The notes beneath the pieces were generated by a model. The model was not told where the DNA came from, searched no databases, and saw nothing but the letters and a program-made list of their open reading frames with translations. A DNA stretch of 64,000 nt from CAZIJH01 sp964539655 (GTDB lineage Archaea; Aenigmatarchaeota; Aenigmatarchaeia; CG10238-14; SCSR01): NCBI GenBank assembly GCA_964539655.1, contig CAZIJH010000003.1, forward strand, positions 35,769 to 99,768. The letters run 5' to 3'. The position numbers and the translations under genes are program-made. Below, one piece after another: positions 16,773 to 24,211 of this stretch. Each line of letters starts with the position of its first letter. The first letter of the stretch is position 1.

Positions 16773-17345
16773 TTAATTCTCGTTGATTATCGGATACTCG
16801 TAATCCGTAAAGCAGATTGCGACGATTGCCGTTCCGAATTTCTTTATCGGCACGGTGCTTCTCGACACAAATTCTATTCCGCGCAAATCATAATCTTCTG
16901 AAAACCCGTTTTGAAAAAGTTCGTTCAGGCTCATTTGGAGAGATTTTCTCGCTTCCTCTTCGGTTTCTCCTCCGTGGTATTCGCAGACAAGCCCGCCGTA
17001 CTTTTCTCCGGTCATCTTGTTGTAAAGCCATCCGAAAATAATCGCGGCTGTCGCGCGTTTTCCCTTTTTGGAATCGGCAGTCGCCATTATTGTTTCCATT
17101 ACCGAACCGTGCACCAAATTATTCGGCTTCTCGACTCTCTGTGCAATCGCCGGCAAAATCGAGGAATAAACGATTATGTTGCATTTTTCTATCCCCGCAT
17201 CCTTGAGCGCCAGATGATAAGAGCCAGCATGGACAGTTATGTCGCTCTCGCCGACACCCGAGGTTACGAAAAAATCTTTTGGAATTCTGTTTCCGATTGT
17301 CAATGTCTTGGACTGAAGAAGAAGAGTCTGCTTGTTTTTTAACAT
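16773..17345 (-). CDS. Pyruvoyl-dependent arginine decarboxylase
   Basis: Converts arginine to agmatine for polyamine and agmatidine synthesis. 190 aa, normal for the PvlArgDC family. The self-cleavage Ser-Ser pair is in IIVYSSILP near residues 58-65; cleavage would leave the pyruvoyl group on the second Ser (about 62). The HGSVMETIMA segment near 79-88 carries the catalytic Glu, followed by GGLVCEYHGG. Convergent with gatE, with 3 nt between the stops. A minus-strand TATA-like TTTAAATAG lies in the 82-nt gap upstream. Confidence 0.88.
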   Translation of the reverse strand: MLKNKQTLLLQSKTLTIGNRIPKDFFVTSGVGESDITVHAGSYHLALKDAGIEKCNIIVYSSILPAIAQRVEKPNNLVHGSVMETIMATADSKKGKRATAAIIFGWLYNKMTGEKYGGLVCEYHGGETEEEARKSLQMSLNELFQNGFSEDYDLRGIEFVSRSTVPIKKFGTAIVAICFTDYEYPIINEN

Positions 17346-17427
17346 TTCCTAGGATCGTGCGTCTCCATCTTTTTGTTAAATAGTTATTATTGCAGGGCTG
17401 CTATTTAAATCTATTGGAAATTTTTTC

Positions 17428-17997
17428 TCAAAAAATTTTGTTTTGCAAACCAAGCTTATCCCTTGCAAGAACAAGTCCAAGGTAAGAATAGCTTAATGTC
17501 TCTTCTTTTCCTGTTGAAAATAGATTCAATGCTTCTTCGAAGGGGATTTTTACAACTTCTATTTTCTCGTCGGAATCGGGATTCTTTTTAGATTCGAACA
17601 GTTCACGGGCAAGATAGATGCTCACATTTGATTGGATGCTTGCCATGAACAGGCCTGAATATAATTTTTCTAATTTCCTGGCGTCCAATCCGACTTCTTC
17701 CCTGAGTTCGTTGTGCGCCTGCCTGATTCTCCCGTCTTCGGTCTTTTCATTGCACTTGCCTGCCGGAATCTGCAAAACATATTTTCTATGAGCTGTCCTC
17801 CACTCTTTACAGAGATACACGTTATTTTCCGAATCTATCGGAACAATTGCGACAACGTCTGGCAACTTTCTGTATTCTTGGTCATGTACCGTCCCGTCTC
17901 CAAAATCTACTTTTGCCATGACAACCTCAATTCCCCTTTTGTATACGGTCTCTTCACCAAGTATTTTCGGAGTATTTTTTTCTGCCAGTTTAATCAA
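17428..17997 (-). CDS. NUDIX hydrolase, ADP-ribose pyrophosphatase-like
   Basis: 189 aa. A Nudix box is present near residues 77-102 but modified: GKCNEKTEDGRIRQAHNELREEVGL, where the REUxEE core reads NELREE with Asn for the first Arg. The remainder (VVAIVPIDSENNVYLCKEWR, YLARELFESKKNPDSDEKIEV) resembles ADP-ribose/ADP-sugar diphosphatases. Start is TTG 17997, overlapping the stop of the upstream GTPase gene as TTGA, which favours translational coupling; the next ATG lies after the first strand. The GTPase and Nudix genes are in one operon. Confidence 0.8.
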   Translation of the reverse strand: MIKLAEKNTPKILGEETVYKRGIEVVMAKVDFGDGTVHDQEYRKLPDVVAIVPIDSENNVYLCKEWRTAHRKYVLQIPAGKCNEKTEDGRIRQAHNELREEVGLDARKLEKLYSGLFMASIQSNVSIYLARELFESKKNPDSDEKIEVVKIPFEEALNLFSTGKEETLSYSYLGLVLARDKLGLQNKIF

Positions 17998-18872
17998 CTC
18001 GTGTGAATTTCGATTGTGTCCAGATCATTTAATTTGTAATCGAGCCCGACTTTTTGCCCGCTGAACTTTGTATTGTTAAATACCCGCGCAAACTTAAACG
18101 TCTTCAGAAAATCTTTGTGTATGTGGCTCGCAATGTCTTTTACAGTGGACCCAGCGGGCACAGTCACGGGAGGAACTATTCTCGGCTTGCCGGGAGATTT
18201 TGTGTAGACGCGTATCATTCCAAGCTTTTCCCAAATTTTTTCTTTCAGCTTTTCTAAACCAGTTCCTTCTTTCGCGGACACCTGAAACAATTCTTTTTTC
18301 GGCGCGATGTCAGACTTGTTCCCGACAATCAGTATGTTCCTGTTCTTCACGCCGTTGTCTTTCAGCATGCCAGTTATTTCGGCCAGCTGCATTTTGGTAT
18401 CCTTTAAAGGATCGAGTAGAATTAAAATCAAATCGCAGCCGTGCAGCAAGCTTATCGCGTCGCTGTCGAATGTTGACGGTATCTCTATCAGCTGGATCAG
18501 CACTCCTTTAAAATCCACCATGCCGACTTTCGGCTCGCTTGTCGTGAAAGGGTAATCGCTCACCTGGACATTCGCATTTGTCAAAGACGACAGCAGCTGG
18601 CTCTTCCCAGAATTTGTGAGGCCCACTATGCAGACCTGCCCCGCCCCTTCTTTCCTTATCGAGAATTTCGGCTTGGACGAGGTCTTTCCGGATTTCATTT
18701 CTTTCAGAATAGCCAGCCTTTTCCTCAGCTGCGCGAGAAGGTTATGAGCTCCCTTGTGTTTCGGAAGCGTACGGATCATTTCTTCGAGGGCGCGGATTTT
18801 TTCTTCTTTGTTCTTCGCCTGGAAATATTTTTTCTCCGCAAGATAATATTCAGGTCCAGCGTTGACCGGCAT
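17994..18872 (-). CDS. DRG-type GTPase with TGS domain
   Basis: 292 aa. An N-terminal helical segment (residues ~1-70, YYLAEKKYFQAKNKEEKI…) precedes a G domain: G1 VGLTNSGKSQLL near 84-95, G3-like IEIPSTFDSD, and G4 VGNKSDI near 182-188. A TGS domain closes the protein (RIVPPVTVPAGSTVKDIASHIH to LNDLDTIEIHTS). This layout is that of developmentally regulated GTP-binding (DRG/OBG) proteins of translation. The DxxG switch II motif is degenerate (EIPS for DxPG), as seen in some relatives. Confidence 0.82.
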   Translation of the reverse strand: MPVNAGPEYYLAEKKYFQAKNKEEKIRALEEMIRTLPKHKGAHNLLAQLRKRLAILKEMKSGKTSSKPKFSIRKEGAGQVCIVGLTNSGKSQLLSSLTNANVQVSDYPFTTSEPKVGMVDFKGVLIQLIEIPSTFDSDAISLLHGCDLILILLDPLKDTKMQLAEITGMLKDNGVKNRNILIVGNKSDIAPKKELFQVSAKEGTGLEKLKEKIWEKLGMIRVYTKSPGKPRIVPPVTVPAGSTVKDIASHIHKDFLKTFKFARVFNNTKFSGQKVGLDYKLNDLDTIEIHTS

Positions 18873-18899
18873 AAATTAAATTTCCAATTCAAGAATAAA

Positions 18900-19475
18900 T
18901 TAGTCCTCTTCTCCCATCGTCAAGTCGGAATCCTCGATTTTGACTTCCTTGGTGTCTTCCGTATTTTCTTTCCTTCTCGATCTCGACATGCCGCCAGTTC
19001 CCCTGAAAAGGGTGAGCTTGGCTTGCAATATTCTCTGTATCTCTTCCGGATTTGCCATTCCCTTCATCGTGAATTCGTCCTTGAATCCCCTGATGTCGAC
19101 GTCCCCGAAATTCATTATCCTTCCCAGTATTCCTTTTTTGACAGAAACATCGGCGATGTTCTGGATCGGAACGACCAGCCTTTTCTTTCTCAGCAAACCT
19201 TCTATCTTCACGATCTCGTTCGTCGTAATGTGGTACTTTCTTATGAATCCTTCCATGATGGGCTCTTCCACAAGAAATGAAATGACCGACAGGATTCCAA
19301 GAATTATGAAGGTGTCCATCATCTCGTTGATGCTTCTCGGGACAAGACTGAAGCCTATGTCGAATCGGCCAACAAGCAAAATAAGAAAAGTCGCGACAAG
19401 TCCCGCCATTACGTAGTTCCAAAAATACGCTCTTCGCGATGTCTTGTAAAAAAGTCCCTTTTCCCCGACTTTCAT
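18900..19475 (-). CDS. Membrane protein with bacterial PH (YdbS-like) domain
   Basis: 191 aa with two hydrophobic helices near residues 14-36 and 46-66, then a beta-rich YdbS-type PH domain (YHITTNEIVKIEGLLRKKRLVVPIQNIADVSV, GILGRIMNFGDVDIRGF), the part that is typically cytoplasmic. The protein ends with an acidic tail (TKEVKIEDSDLTMGEED). Function of these domains is not known; membrane-associated scaffolding is a common guess. Upstream of the DRG gene but separated from it by 27 nt, so co-transcription is likely. Confidence 0.72.
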   Translation of the reverse strand: MKVGEKGLFYKTSRRAYFWNYVMAGLVATFLILLVGRFDIGFSLVPRSINEMMDTFIILGILSVISFLVEEPIMEGFIRKYHITTNEIVKIEGLLRKKRLVVPIQNIADVSVKKGILGRIMNFGDVDIRGFKDEFTMKGMANPEEIQRILQAKLTLFRGTGGMSRSRRKENTEDTKEVKIEDSDLTMGEED

Positions 19476-19573
19476 AATCCTAACTTGTGGGATTTAGAAT
19501 ATATTTTTAGAATTTTCAAGAAAGTAAAATAAAAAAATTCTAATTTTTGCGATTCAGATTATCTTTTGTATCT

Positions 19574-19960
19574 TTATTCAGATTTTTCTTCAGACTCTTC
19601 CTCTTCAGATCCTGTCTCTTCCTCGGCCGTCTCGGAAGTCTCAGTCGACTCCTCGGCAGTCTCGGTTGATTCAGAAGATGATTCAGAAGCTGCACCGGCT
19701 TTCTCACCGATTGCAAATCTGTCTCTCACGTCGGTTATCTTTATTTTGGTCTTTTCACCCTGTTTTACGCCGTTTACGAAGACAACGAAGTTCTTGATGC
19801 GGGCGATACCGTCACCCTTAGATCCGACTTCGTTTATCTCAACGTCGTACTCTTCGCCGACTTTGACTGGCTTAGGCAAGTCCTCACGCGGTCCGCCGAA
19901 GCGTCTTCCTCCGCCGAATCCTCTGCCACCGCCGAAGTTTCCTCTTCTTTCAAATCTCAT
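19574..19960 (-). CDS. TRAM-domain RNA-binding protein with RGG-like head and acidic tail
   Basis: 128 aa in three parts: an Arg/Gly/Phe-rich head (GNFGGGRGFGGGRRFGG, residues ~7-23), a single TRAM domain near 32-90 (KVGEEYDVEINEVGSKGDGIARI, FVVFVNGVKQGEKTKIKI), and a Ser/Glu/Thr tail (residues ~95-128). Small TRAM proteins are abundant archaeal RNA chaperones. The RGG-like head and acidic tail are unusual additions that could drive condensation or autoinhibition. A TATA-like box lies in the 141-nt gap that it shares with the divergent membrane gene. Confidence 0.85.
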   Translation of the reverse strand: MRFERRGNFGGGRGFGGGRRFGGPREDLPKPVKVGEEYDVEINEVGSKGDGIARIKNFVVFVNGVKQGEKTKIKITDVRDRFAIGEKAGAASESSSESTETAEESTETSETAEEETGSEEEESEEKSE

Positions 19961-20088
19961 TTAAATTTCCTCCATTAGTTTACTTGGTTTTTTTTACAAT
20001 CAAACGTAGAGTCCTTTTCAGAATTAGACTTTTAGTCCTTTCCTTGAGTTACTCCAGTTCTTTCGTTAATAATCTAGATACTATGACA

Positions 20089-20097
20089 GGTATTTAA
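20089..20097 (+). promoter_or_regulatory. TATA-like element of the 188-aa membrane protein gene
   Basis: TATTTAAGC ends 26 nt before ATG 20123, the spacing expected of a leaderless archaeal promoter. It lies in the bidirectional gap between the TRAM gene and the membrane gene. Confidence 0.45.
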
Positions 20098-20122
20098 GCT
20101 TTTGATTCTTCAAAATCTTACT

Positions 20123-20689
20123 ATGCCCGGAAAGAGGAAAGTTGTAGACGTCTATCTCGAGTCGGCGAGGAAGCTGCGCGCCAGCCTTCCGAAATCGATA
20201 ATTTTTCTCGGCGCCGCGATGCTCATCTGGCTTTTCGGCACGAACATACTTATTCCTCTCGGCACTGGAGTTCTGATATACGACACAGAGACGTCCAAGA
20301 TAATCAACCTGATCGTGATTGTTTCCATATTCGTCATGATCTCAGCAACGTTCCGCGAGATAAGGGAGGTCGCCGACGCGAGCGCGGGATTCGTGATATA
20401 TTTTGTCGGGAACGGAAGGAAATCCGTCGACGAGACGAGGCTCCACAAATTGAGAAAGACTTTTAGGAATCTTTCGTACGTCATCCTCGCGTCGATCGTA
20501 TTTCTGATTTTCAAGCCGATACTCGACGGAATCCATCCAGCGCTGGCAGGAATAGTTCTTGTCGTGATTTCAATCTGGACGATAATCTCTCTGTACGCGG
20601 TCGTGATGGCGATGAGCAGCGAGATCGAGGAAGCTGCGACGTCGTTCTCGGAAAATTTGGAAAAGCAAATCAAGAAAAAGAAGTCATAA
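20123..20689 (+). CDS. Membrane protein of unknown function, four hydrophobic segments
   Basis: 188 aa from ATG 20123 (MPGKRKVVDV); a TTG at 20102 is less likely given the TATA box. Hydrophobic segments are near residues 26-45, 60-78, 112-130 and 137-158, with a conserved-looking amphipathic loop (REIREVADASAGFVIYF) between the second and third. Its C-terminal cytosolic tail ends KQIKKKKS. No family recognised. GC-rich codon use matches the core genome and contrasts sharply with the AT-rich gene that starts 1 nt after its stop. Confidence 0.6.
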   Translation: MPGKRKVVDVYLESARKLRASLPKSIIFLGAAMLIWLFGTNILIPLGTGVLIYDTETSKIINLIVIVSIFVMISATFREIREVADASAGFVIYFVGNGRKSVDETRLHKLRKTFRNLSYVILASIVFLIFKPILDGIHPALAGIVLVVISIWTIISLYAVVMAMSSEIEEAATSFSENLEKQIKKKKS

Positions 20690-20690
20690 T

Positions 20691-21566
20691 ATGACAATTC
20701 AAGAAGAAATTGAAAAATTTATAGAAATTTTATCTGCTGGATTCATTGGTGCTGGTATTGGAGTTGCTATAACATTTGCAGAGAAAGTAACTTTTGTGGG
20801 ACTCTTTGTCATTATTTCTTGGATTATGTTCATAGGTGGAATTATATTTATCATATCTCGTTCTTTTAGAATCAAAAAATATATTGAATTGAAACTGACA
20901 AAAAAATATAGTTTAATTAAAAAGAATAAAACATTCTTAATTAGAAAATTTTATAATAATAAAAATTGGTACGAAATTTCGCTTATTATACTTACTTTTA
21001 TTGCAACAATTGCTGCTTTGATTACAACTTTATTTTCATTTTGGACTGTAGGGATAGCAAAAGATACATTAATTATTGCTCAAAATAGTTTTCAATTAGA
21101 AATTGACCCTACACCGTTATTAGATTCAAAACTATATTACGCTTTAAACATTATGCCAGAAAATCCACAGATTAATGGTACAATACCTACTCGTTATCCT
21201 CAAATAGAATTTAATTTATCAATTGCAAATAGGGGAACTACAGATACAGTAGTTATTTTAACTGCAAATTGTACTGGTAATTTTGAAGTAGATCACTCTT
21301 ATGGAAATACTAAGTTTGCTCAATACTGTGGAAATGGTACTCTTTTATGGATTGATAGACAAATTTTAGATATTGGGAATAAATTAGAAAAAACATTTTA
21401 TATAAAAACAAATCATGATCTAATAAATGGAGAGCGTATCAAAGGTAAAATTATATTTTATATATTTGACCAAACAAAACGTGTTTTTCTAACAAAAGAA
21501 CTTCGTGTTAATTTATTTGCAACAAATGAAAGCGTATCAGGAACTTCTGTAATATCTTACAGTTAG
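20691..21566 (+). CDS. AT-rich membrane protein with extracytoplasmic domain
   Basis: 291 aa. Hydrophobic helices near residues 14-31, 37-57 and 97-125 are followed by a ~165-residue beta-rich domain with many Asn and two Cys (LTANCTGNF, FAQYCGNGTL) that may pair in a disulfide outside the cell. Codon use and base composition are far more AT-rich than its left neighbour, and it begins just 1 nt after that gene's stop. No family recognised. It is probably transferred DNA and shares its composition with the 514-aa gene downstream. Confidence 0.6.
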   Translation: MTIQEEIEKFIEILSAGFIGAGIGVAITFAEKVTFVGLFVIISWIMFIGGIIFIISRSFRIKKYIELKLTKKYSLIKKNKTFLIRKFYNNKNWYEISLIILTFIATIAALITTLFSFWTVGIAKDTLIIAQNSFQLEIDPTPLLDSKLYYALNIMPENPQINGTIPTRYPQIEFNLSIANRGTTDTVVILTANCTGNFEVDHSYGNTKFAQYCGNGTLLWIDRQILDIGNKLEKTFYIKTNHDLINGERIKGKIIFYIFDQTKRVFLTKELRVNLFATNESVSGTSVISYS

Positions 21567-21577
21567 AAATTATTATA

Positions 21578-21670
21578 GCACCGAGGGTGCGACCAGCAGC
21601 TTGGACGCGGCTCCTTTGTATACGTGAAGTTCCGCTAGGAACTTACTTTCATGTATTGGCCTCACATGCA
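21578..21670. other. Structured non-coding patch between the two AT-rich genes
   Basis: GC-rich relative to the flanking AT-rich genes. It contains GCACC-GAG-GGTGC (21578-21590), a hairpin with 5-bp stem. Beyond about 21616 comes ATACGTG then AAGTTCC-GCTA-GGAACTT, a 7-bp perfect stem with 4-nt loop, with CATGTAT closing an outer stem. There is no open frame. It may be a small RNA, a regulatory leader of the downstream gene, or an insertion scar. Confidence 0.4.
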
Positions 21671-21729
21671 GAAATAGTTAGCTAATTTAAAATAACAAAC
21701 ATTTAGCTTTTGCTTAACTTTATACAAAT

Positions 21730-23274
21730 ATGTTAGATGATTTACTAGCATTATCAAACAGTATTTCCGAACCAATAAAGAATAGTTTACCACCAAGTAT
21801 TCAACCTTATTCAATTTTAATAATCTTTGCTTCATTATCATCATTTTTCGTATTGTTAACATCAATTTTACCATCAATTATCCAATTCTTAAAACAAGAA
21901 ATTTCTGATTCAAAAGAAAGAGGTAAAATTACAAAATGGTTTTTACATTTGGATAATGTACAAAAAATTTTGGGATTAGATAAAGAAAGAAAAGACGAAT
22001 CAAATTTATTGAAAAGTCAACAAATCATTATTTCTGTTTCGCTAATTTTATCTACTTTAGTTATATATCTCATTTCATGGTGGTTGAACGCATTTATTAT
22101 AATATTTTTTGTTAATGCGATAATATTATTTTTATTGGGTATTTTTGGAATAGTGTTAACATTCTCACAAATATTCTTTGATAATTCAAAAATTGTTAAT
22201 GCTTATTACAAATATTTGAGACCAGTAATTTTTTATTTTTCTTTGGAAGGAATTTTAGCATCAATTGCATTATACCCAAACATACTTAACAAGAATTTAT
22301 ATTTCTTAACATTACTTGCAATATATTTTCTGATACCAATTTTCATAGATTTGTTCAGCTTTAGATCCTTTTCTAAAGGACTCTTTGAAAAGAAAATAAA
22401 AAATTTAATGATGAAAAATATCGAGAGATTGCCTCAAATTAGTATCACTTATGACAATGGAAATATTATACATGGAAAAATTTATAACATATTCAATAAA
22501 GATTTTATTGTTCTAAAAAATAGATATAAGGAAACGTTTGCGTATTGGAAAAATATTCAATTTATTGAGTCTACAAACAATCTTCCTATTTTAGAAAATT
22601 TAAAATTAGTTAAACTCTGTGATAAAGGATTCGAAATTCTTTACCAATTAGCAAAATATGTCACAGTAACAAAAGAAGAAGATTTAATTAATCCACGACT
22701 TTCTCCAATAAGTCTAGTCTATTCAAACTCATTGATTTTCTTAGGTTCGGCTTTTAATGATGCATTAGAAGGTAGATACCCAAGTTCAGCTAATAATTTA
22801 CGGGCCTCATTTGAAGCACATCTGTTACTTGAGAAACTTTATCGGGCAACAGATGAAGAATTAAAAATATACAAAGAACATAGAGACCCAACTAACGAGA
22901 AAACTTTCAATGCTTATTGGGATGTTTTTAGACCTGGTAAAATAATGGATTTGCTGCCAGCAGATATCAAAGAAAAGTTTAAACTTGCCTATAAAAGGAT
23001 GAGCTCATATGCCCATTCTAGTGTATTTGGTATAATAGACAATGTACAAAAAGAAATGTTAGGAGAACAAAAAATTGTTGCTTTTGGTCCATCTTATCAA
23101 AGAGAGCTAACTGAAAGTCGACTTAAGGATATTTTAGCAATGATATGGTTAAATAGTTCAAGTATTTCAAGGATATTTTCTGATAGACTTTCAAATGACA
23201 TAAAACAAAAAATAAATTTATGGGGTGATAAATTAGAAAATATCGGTGCATTTAGCAATAGTACTAACGCCTAG
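21730..23274 (+). CDS. AT-rich membrane-anchored protein with HEPN/DUF5677-like C-terminus
   Basis: 514 aa. Helices near residues 28-52, 98-122 (two close segments), 125-145, 165-190 and 190-210 suggest four to six membrane passes. A middle soluble part (residues ~220-300, YDNGNIIHGKIYNIFNKDF…) precedes a helical C-terminal domain. That domain has NNLRASFEAHLLLEKLY near 355-371, an R-x5-H arrangement, and MSSYAHSS near 423-430. This recalls HEPN-type and DUF5677 proteins found in abortive-infection loci. Very AT-rich; transferred DNA likely. Ends 101 nt before tRNA-Ser. Function unproven. Confidence 0.55.
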   Translation: MLDDLLALSNSISEPIKNSLPPSIQPYSILIIFASLSSFFVLLTSILPSIIQFLKQEISDSKERGKITKWFLHLDNVQKILGLDKERKDESNLLKSQQIIISVSLILSTLVIYLISWWLNAFIIIFFVNAIILFLLGIFGIVLTFSQIFFDNSKIVNAYYKYLRPVIFYFSLEGILASIALYPNILNKNLYFLTLLAIYFLIPIFIDLFSFRSFSKGLFEKKIKNLMMKNIERLPQISITYDNGNIIHGKIYNIFNKDFIVLKNRYKETFAYWKNIQFIESTNNLPILENLKLVKLCDKGFEILYQLAKYVTVTKEEDLINPRLSPISLVYSNSLIFLGSAFNDALEGRYPSSANNLRASFEAHLLLEKLYRATDEELKIYKEHRDPTNEKTFNAYWDVFRPGKIMDLLPADIKEKFKLAYKRMSSYAHSSVFGIIDNVQKEMLGEQKIVAFGPSYQRELTESRLKDILAMIWLNSSSISRIFSDRLSNDIKQKINLWGDKLENIGAFSNSTNA

Positions 23275-23375
23275 TCAATAGCGTTTAAATCTAATTATAA
23301 CGCCACCACATTTTTCACAGATTCTCGTCTAACCTAAGAGCAAAAGTTGCAAGCGGAGCTGTATCTGAGATGATG

Positions 23376-23459
23376 CGCCGAGGGTGGGATTTGAACCCAC
23401 AAGAGCTTGCGCTCGCTGGTTTTCGAGACCAGTGCCATACCGGGTTAGGCGACCTCGGC
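23376..23459 (-). tRNA. tRNA-Ser (CGA)
   Basis: The reverse strand folds into a class II tRNA: acceptor GCCGAGG/CCTCGGC, discriminator G at 23376, D-arm, an anticodon stem-loop CTGGT-CTCGAAA-ACCAG with anticodon CGA, a long variable arm (GAGCGCAAGCTC), and a T-arm GTGGGTTCAAATCCCAC. No intron and no encoded CCA. It lies 9 nt downstream of the dph6 stop on the same strand, and its 3' end faces the AT-rich island. Confidence 0.93.
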
Positions 23460-23468
23460 ATCCAATAC

Positions 23469-24155
23469 TTATTGTTTATCTGCAACAGCAAAATCTTTAA
23501 CTTCGATGTAACCTGATTGTGTTTTGGAATCCCAAATCTTGGTAAAATCTTTTATGTTAATTCTTTTCTTGAAAATCGGGCAGTCTAAAACAAATGATTC
23601 CGCTTCTCCGCCTTCGAATCCGGGATGTATCCCGTACTTCTCGTGCAACTTTTCAAGATCGCCAATCACTTTGTCGTCAACGATTTTTCCCAGCCAGCTC
23701 TCGTCGAATCCTTCAGCGGCGACGGCAGTGATCATAATTTTGAAGCCTTTCTTGACCTCTTCTCTTAATCTTTCAATCTGGTCCGCCTGCCACAAAGGAG
23801 CGATGCTTTGCAATCCAAGTTCCTTACAAATATTATCGACCCTCGTCTTCTGATAATTGCTCGCCAATGCACCAGAAACTACTCCGTCAATTTCATTTTT
23901 TATTTTCTCCAAAACATTTTTCAAATCATCCAATTCCTTTTCTTTTTCGCCTTCCGTCTCTGCCATTATTTGTTTTATCCCCATCGATTCAGCCTGAAAT
24001 TTTGTGAATTCAATCAACGGCTTGTGAAACATCCATGAATCTGCTTTTCTCGGCTTCATCGTGATCAAGTATTTTATCTCGTGCCCTTCTTTCATCGCCT
24101 GAAAAATTGCGTAGACAGAATCCTTTCCTCCGCTGAACAAAGCTGCCAGTCTCAT
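23469..24155 (-). CDS. dph6: Diphthine-ammonia ligase-like ATP pyrophosphatase (Dph6)
   Basis: Catalyses the last, ATP-dependent amidation of diphthamide on EF-2. 228 aa, the normal archaeal size. The N-terminal PP-loop is ALFSGGKDSVYAIF near residues 5-18. Further family motifs are GVVSGALASNYQKTRVDNICKELGL near 96-120, APLWQADQ near 125-132, and ESFVLDCPIF near 189-198. Divergent from the helicase gene, with 56 nt between starts. The name rests on family similarity; some members of this family are uncharacterised. Confidence 0.85.
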   Translation of the reverse strand: MRLAALFSGGKDSVYAIFQAMKEGHEIKYLITMKPRKADSWMFHKPLIEFTKFQAESMGIKQIMAETEGEKEKELDDLKNVLEKIKNEIDGVVSGALASNYQKTRVDNICKELGLQSIAPLWQADQIERLREEVKKGFKIMITAVAAEGFDESWLGKIVDDKVIGDLEKLHEKYGIHPGFEGGEAESFVLDCPIFKKRINIKDFTKIWDSKTQSGYIEVKDFAVADKQ

Positions 24156-24211
24156 ATAGCATCGTTTAACAGTTTTGAATTTTTAAATCTATCCGATGAC
24201 ACTATAGAGAC

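Noticed and set aside
23340..23380. CTGAGATGATG near the tRNA-Ser, resembling D'/C' boxes of a C/D box sRNA
   Set aside because: The flanking C and D boxes and a plausible guide were not found at the right spacing.
21578..23387. Short match between GCACCGAGGGTG (21578) and GCGCCGAGGGTG at the tRNA-Ser 3' end (23375), as att-like repeats of an integrated element
   Set aside because: The match is about a dozen bases with mismatches, and the first copy is better explained as one arm of a perfect local hairpin. No integrase gene lies between them.
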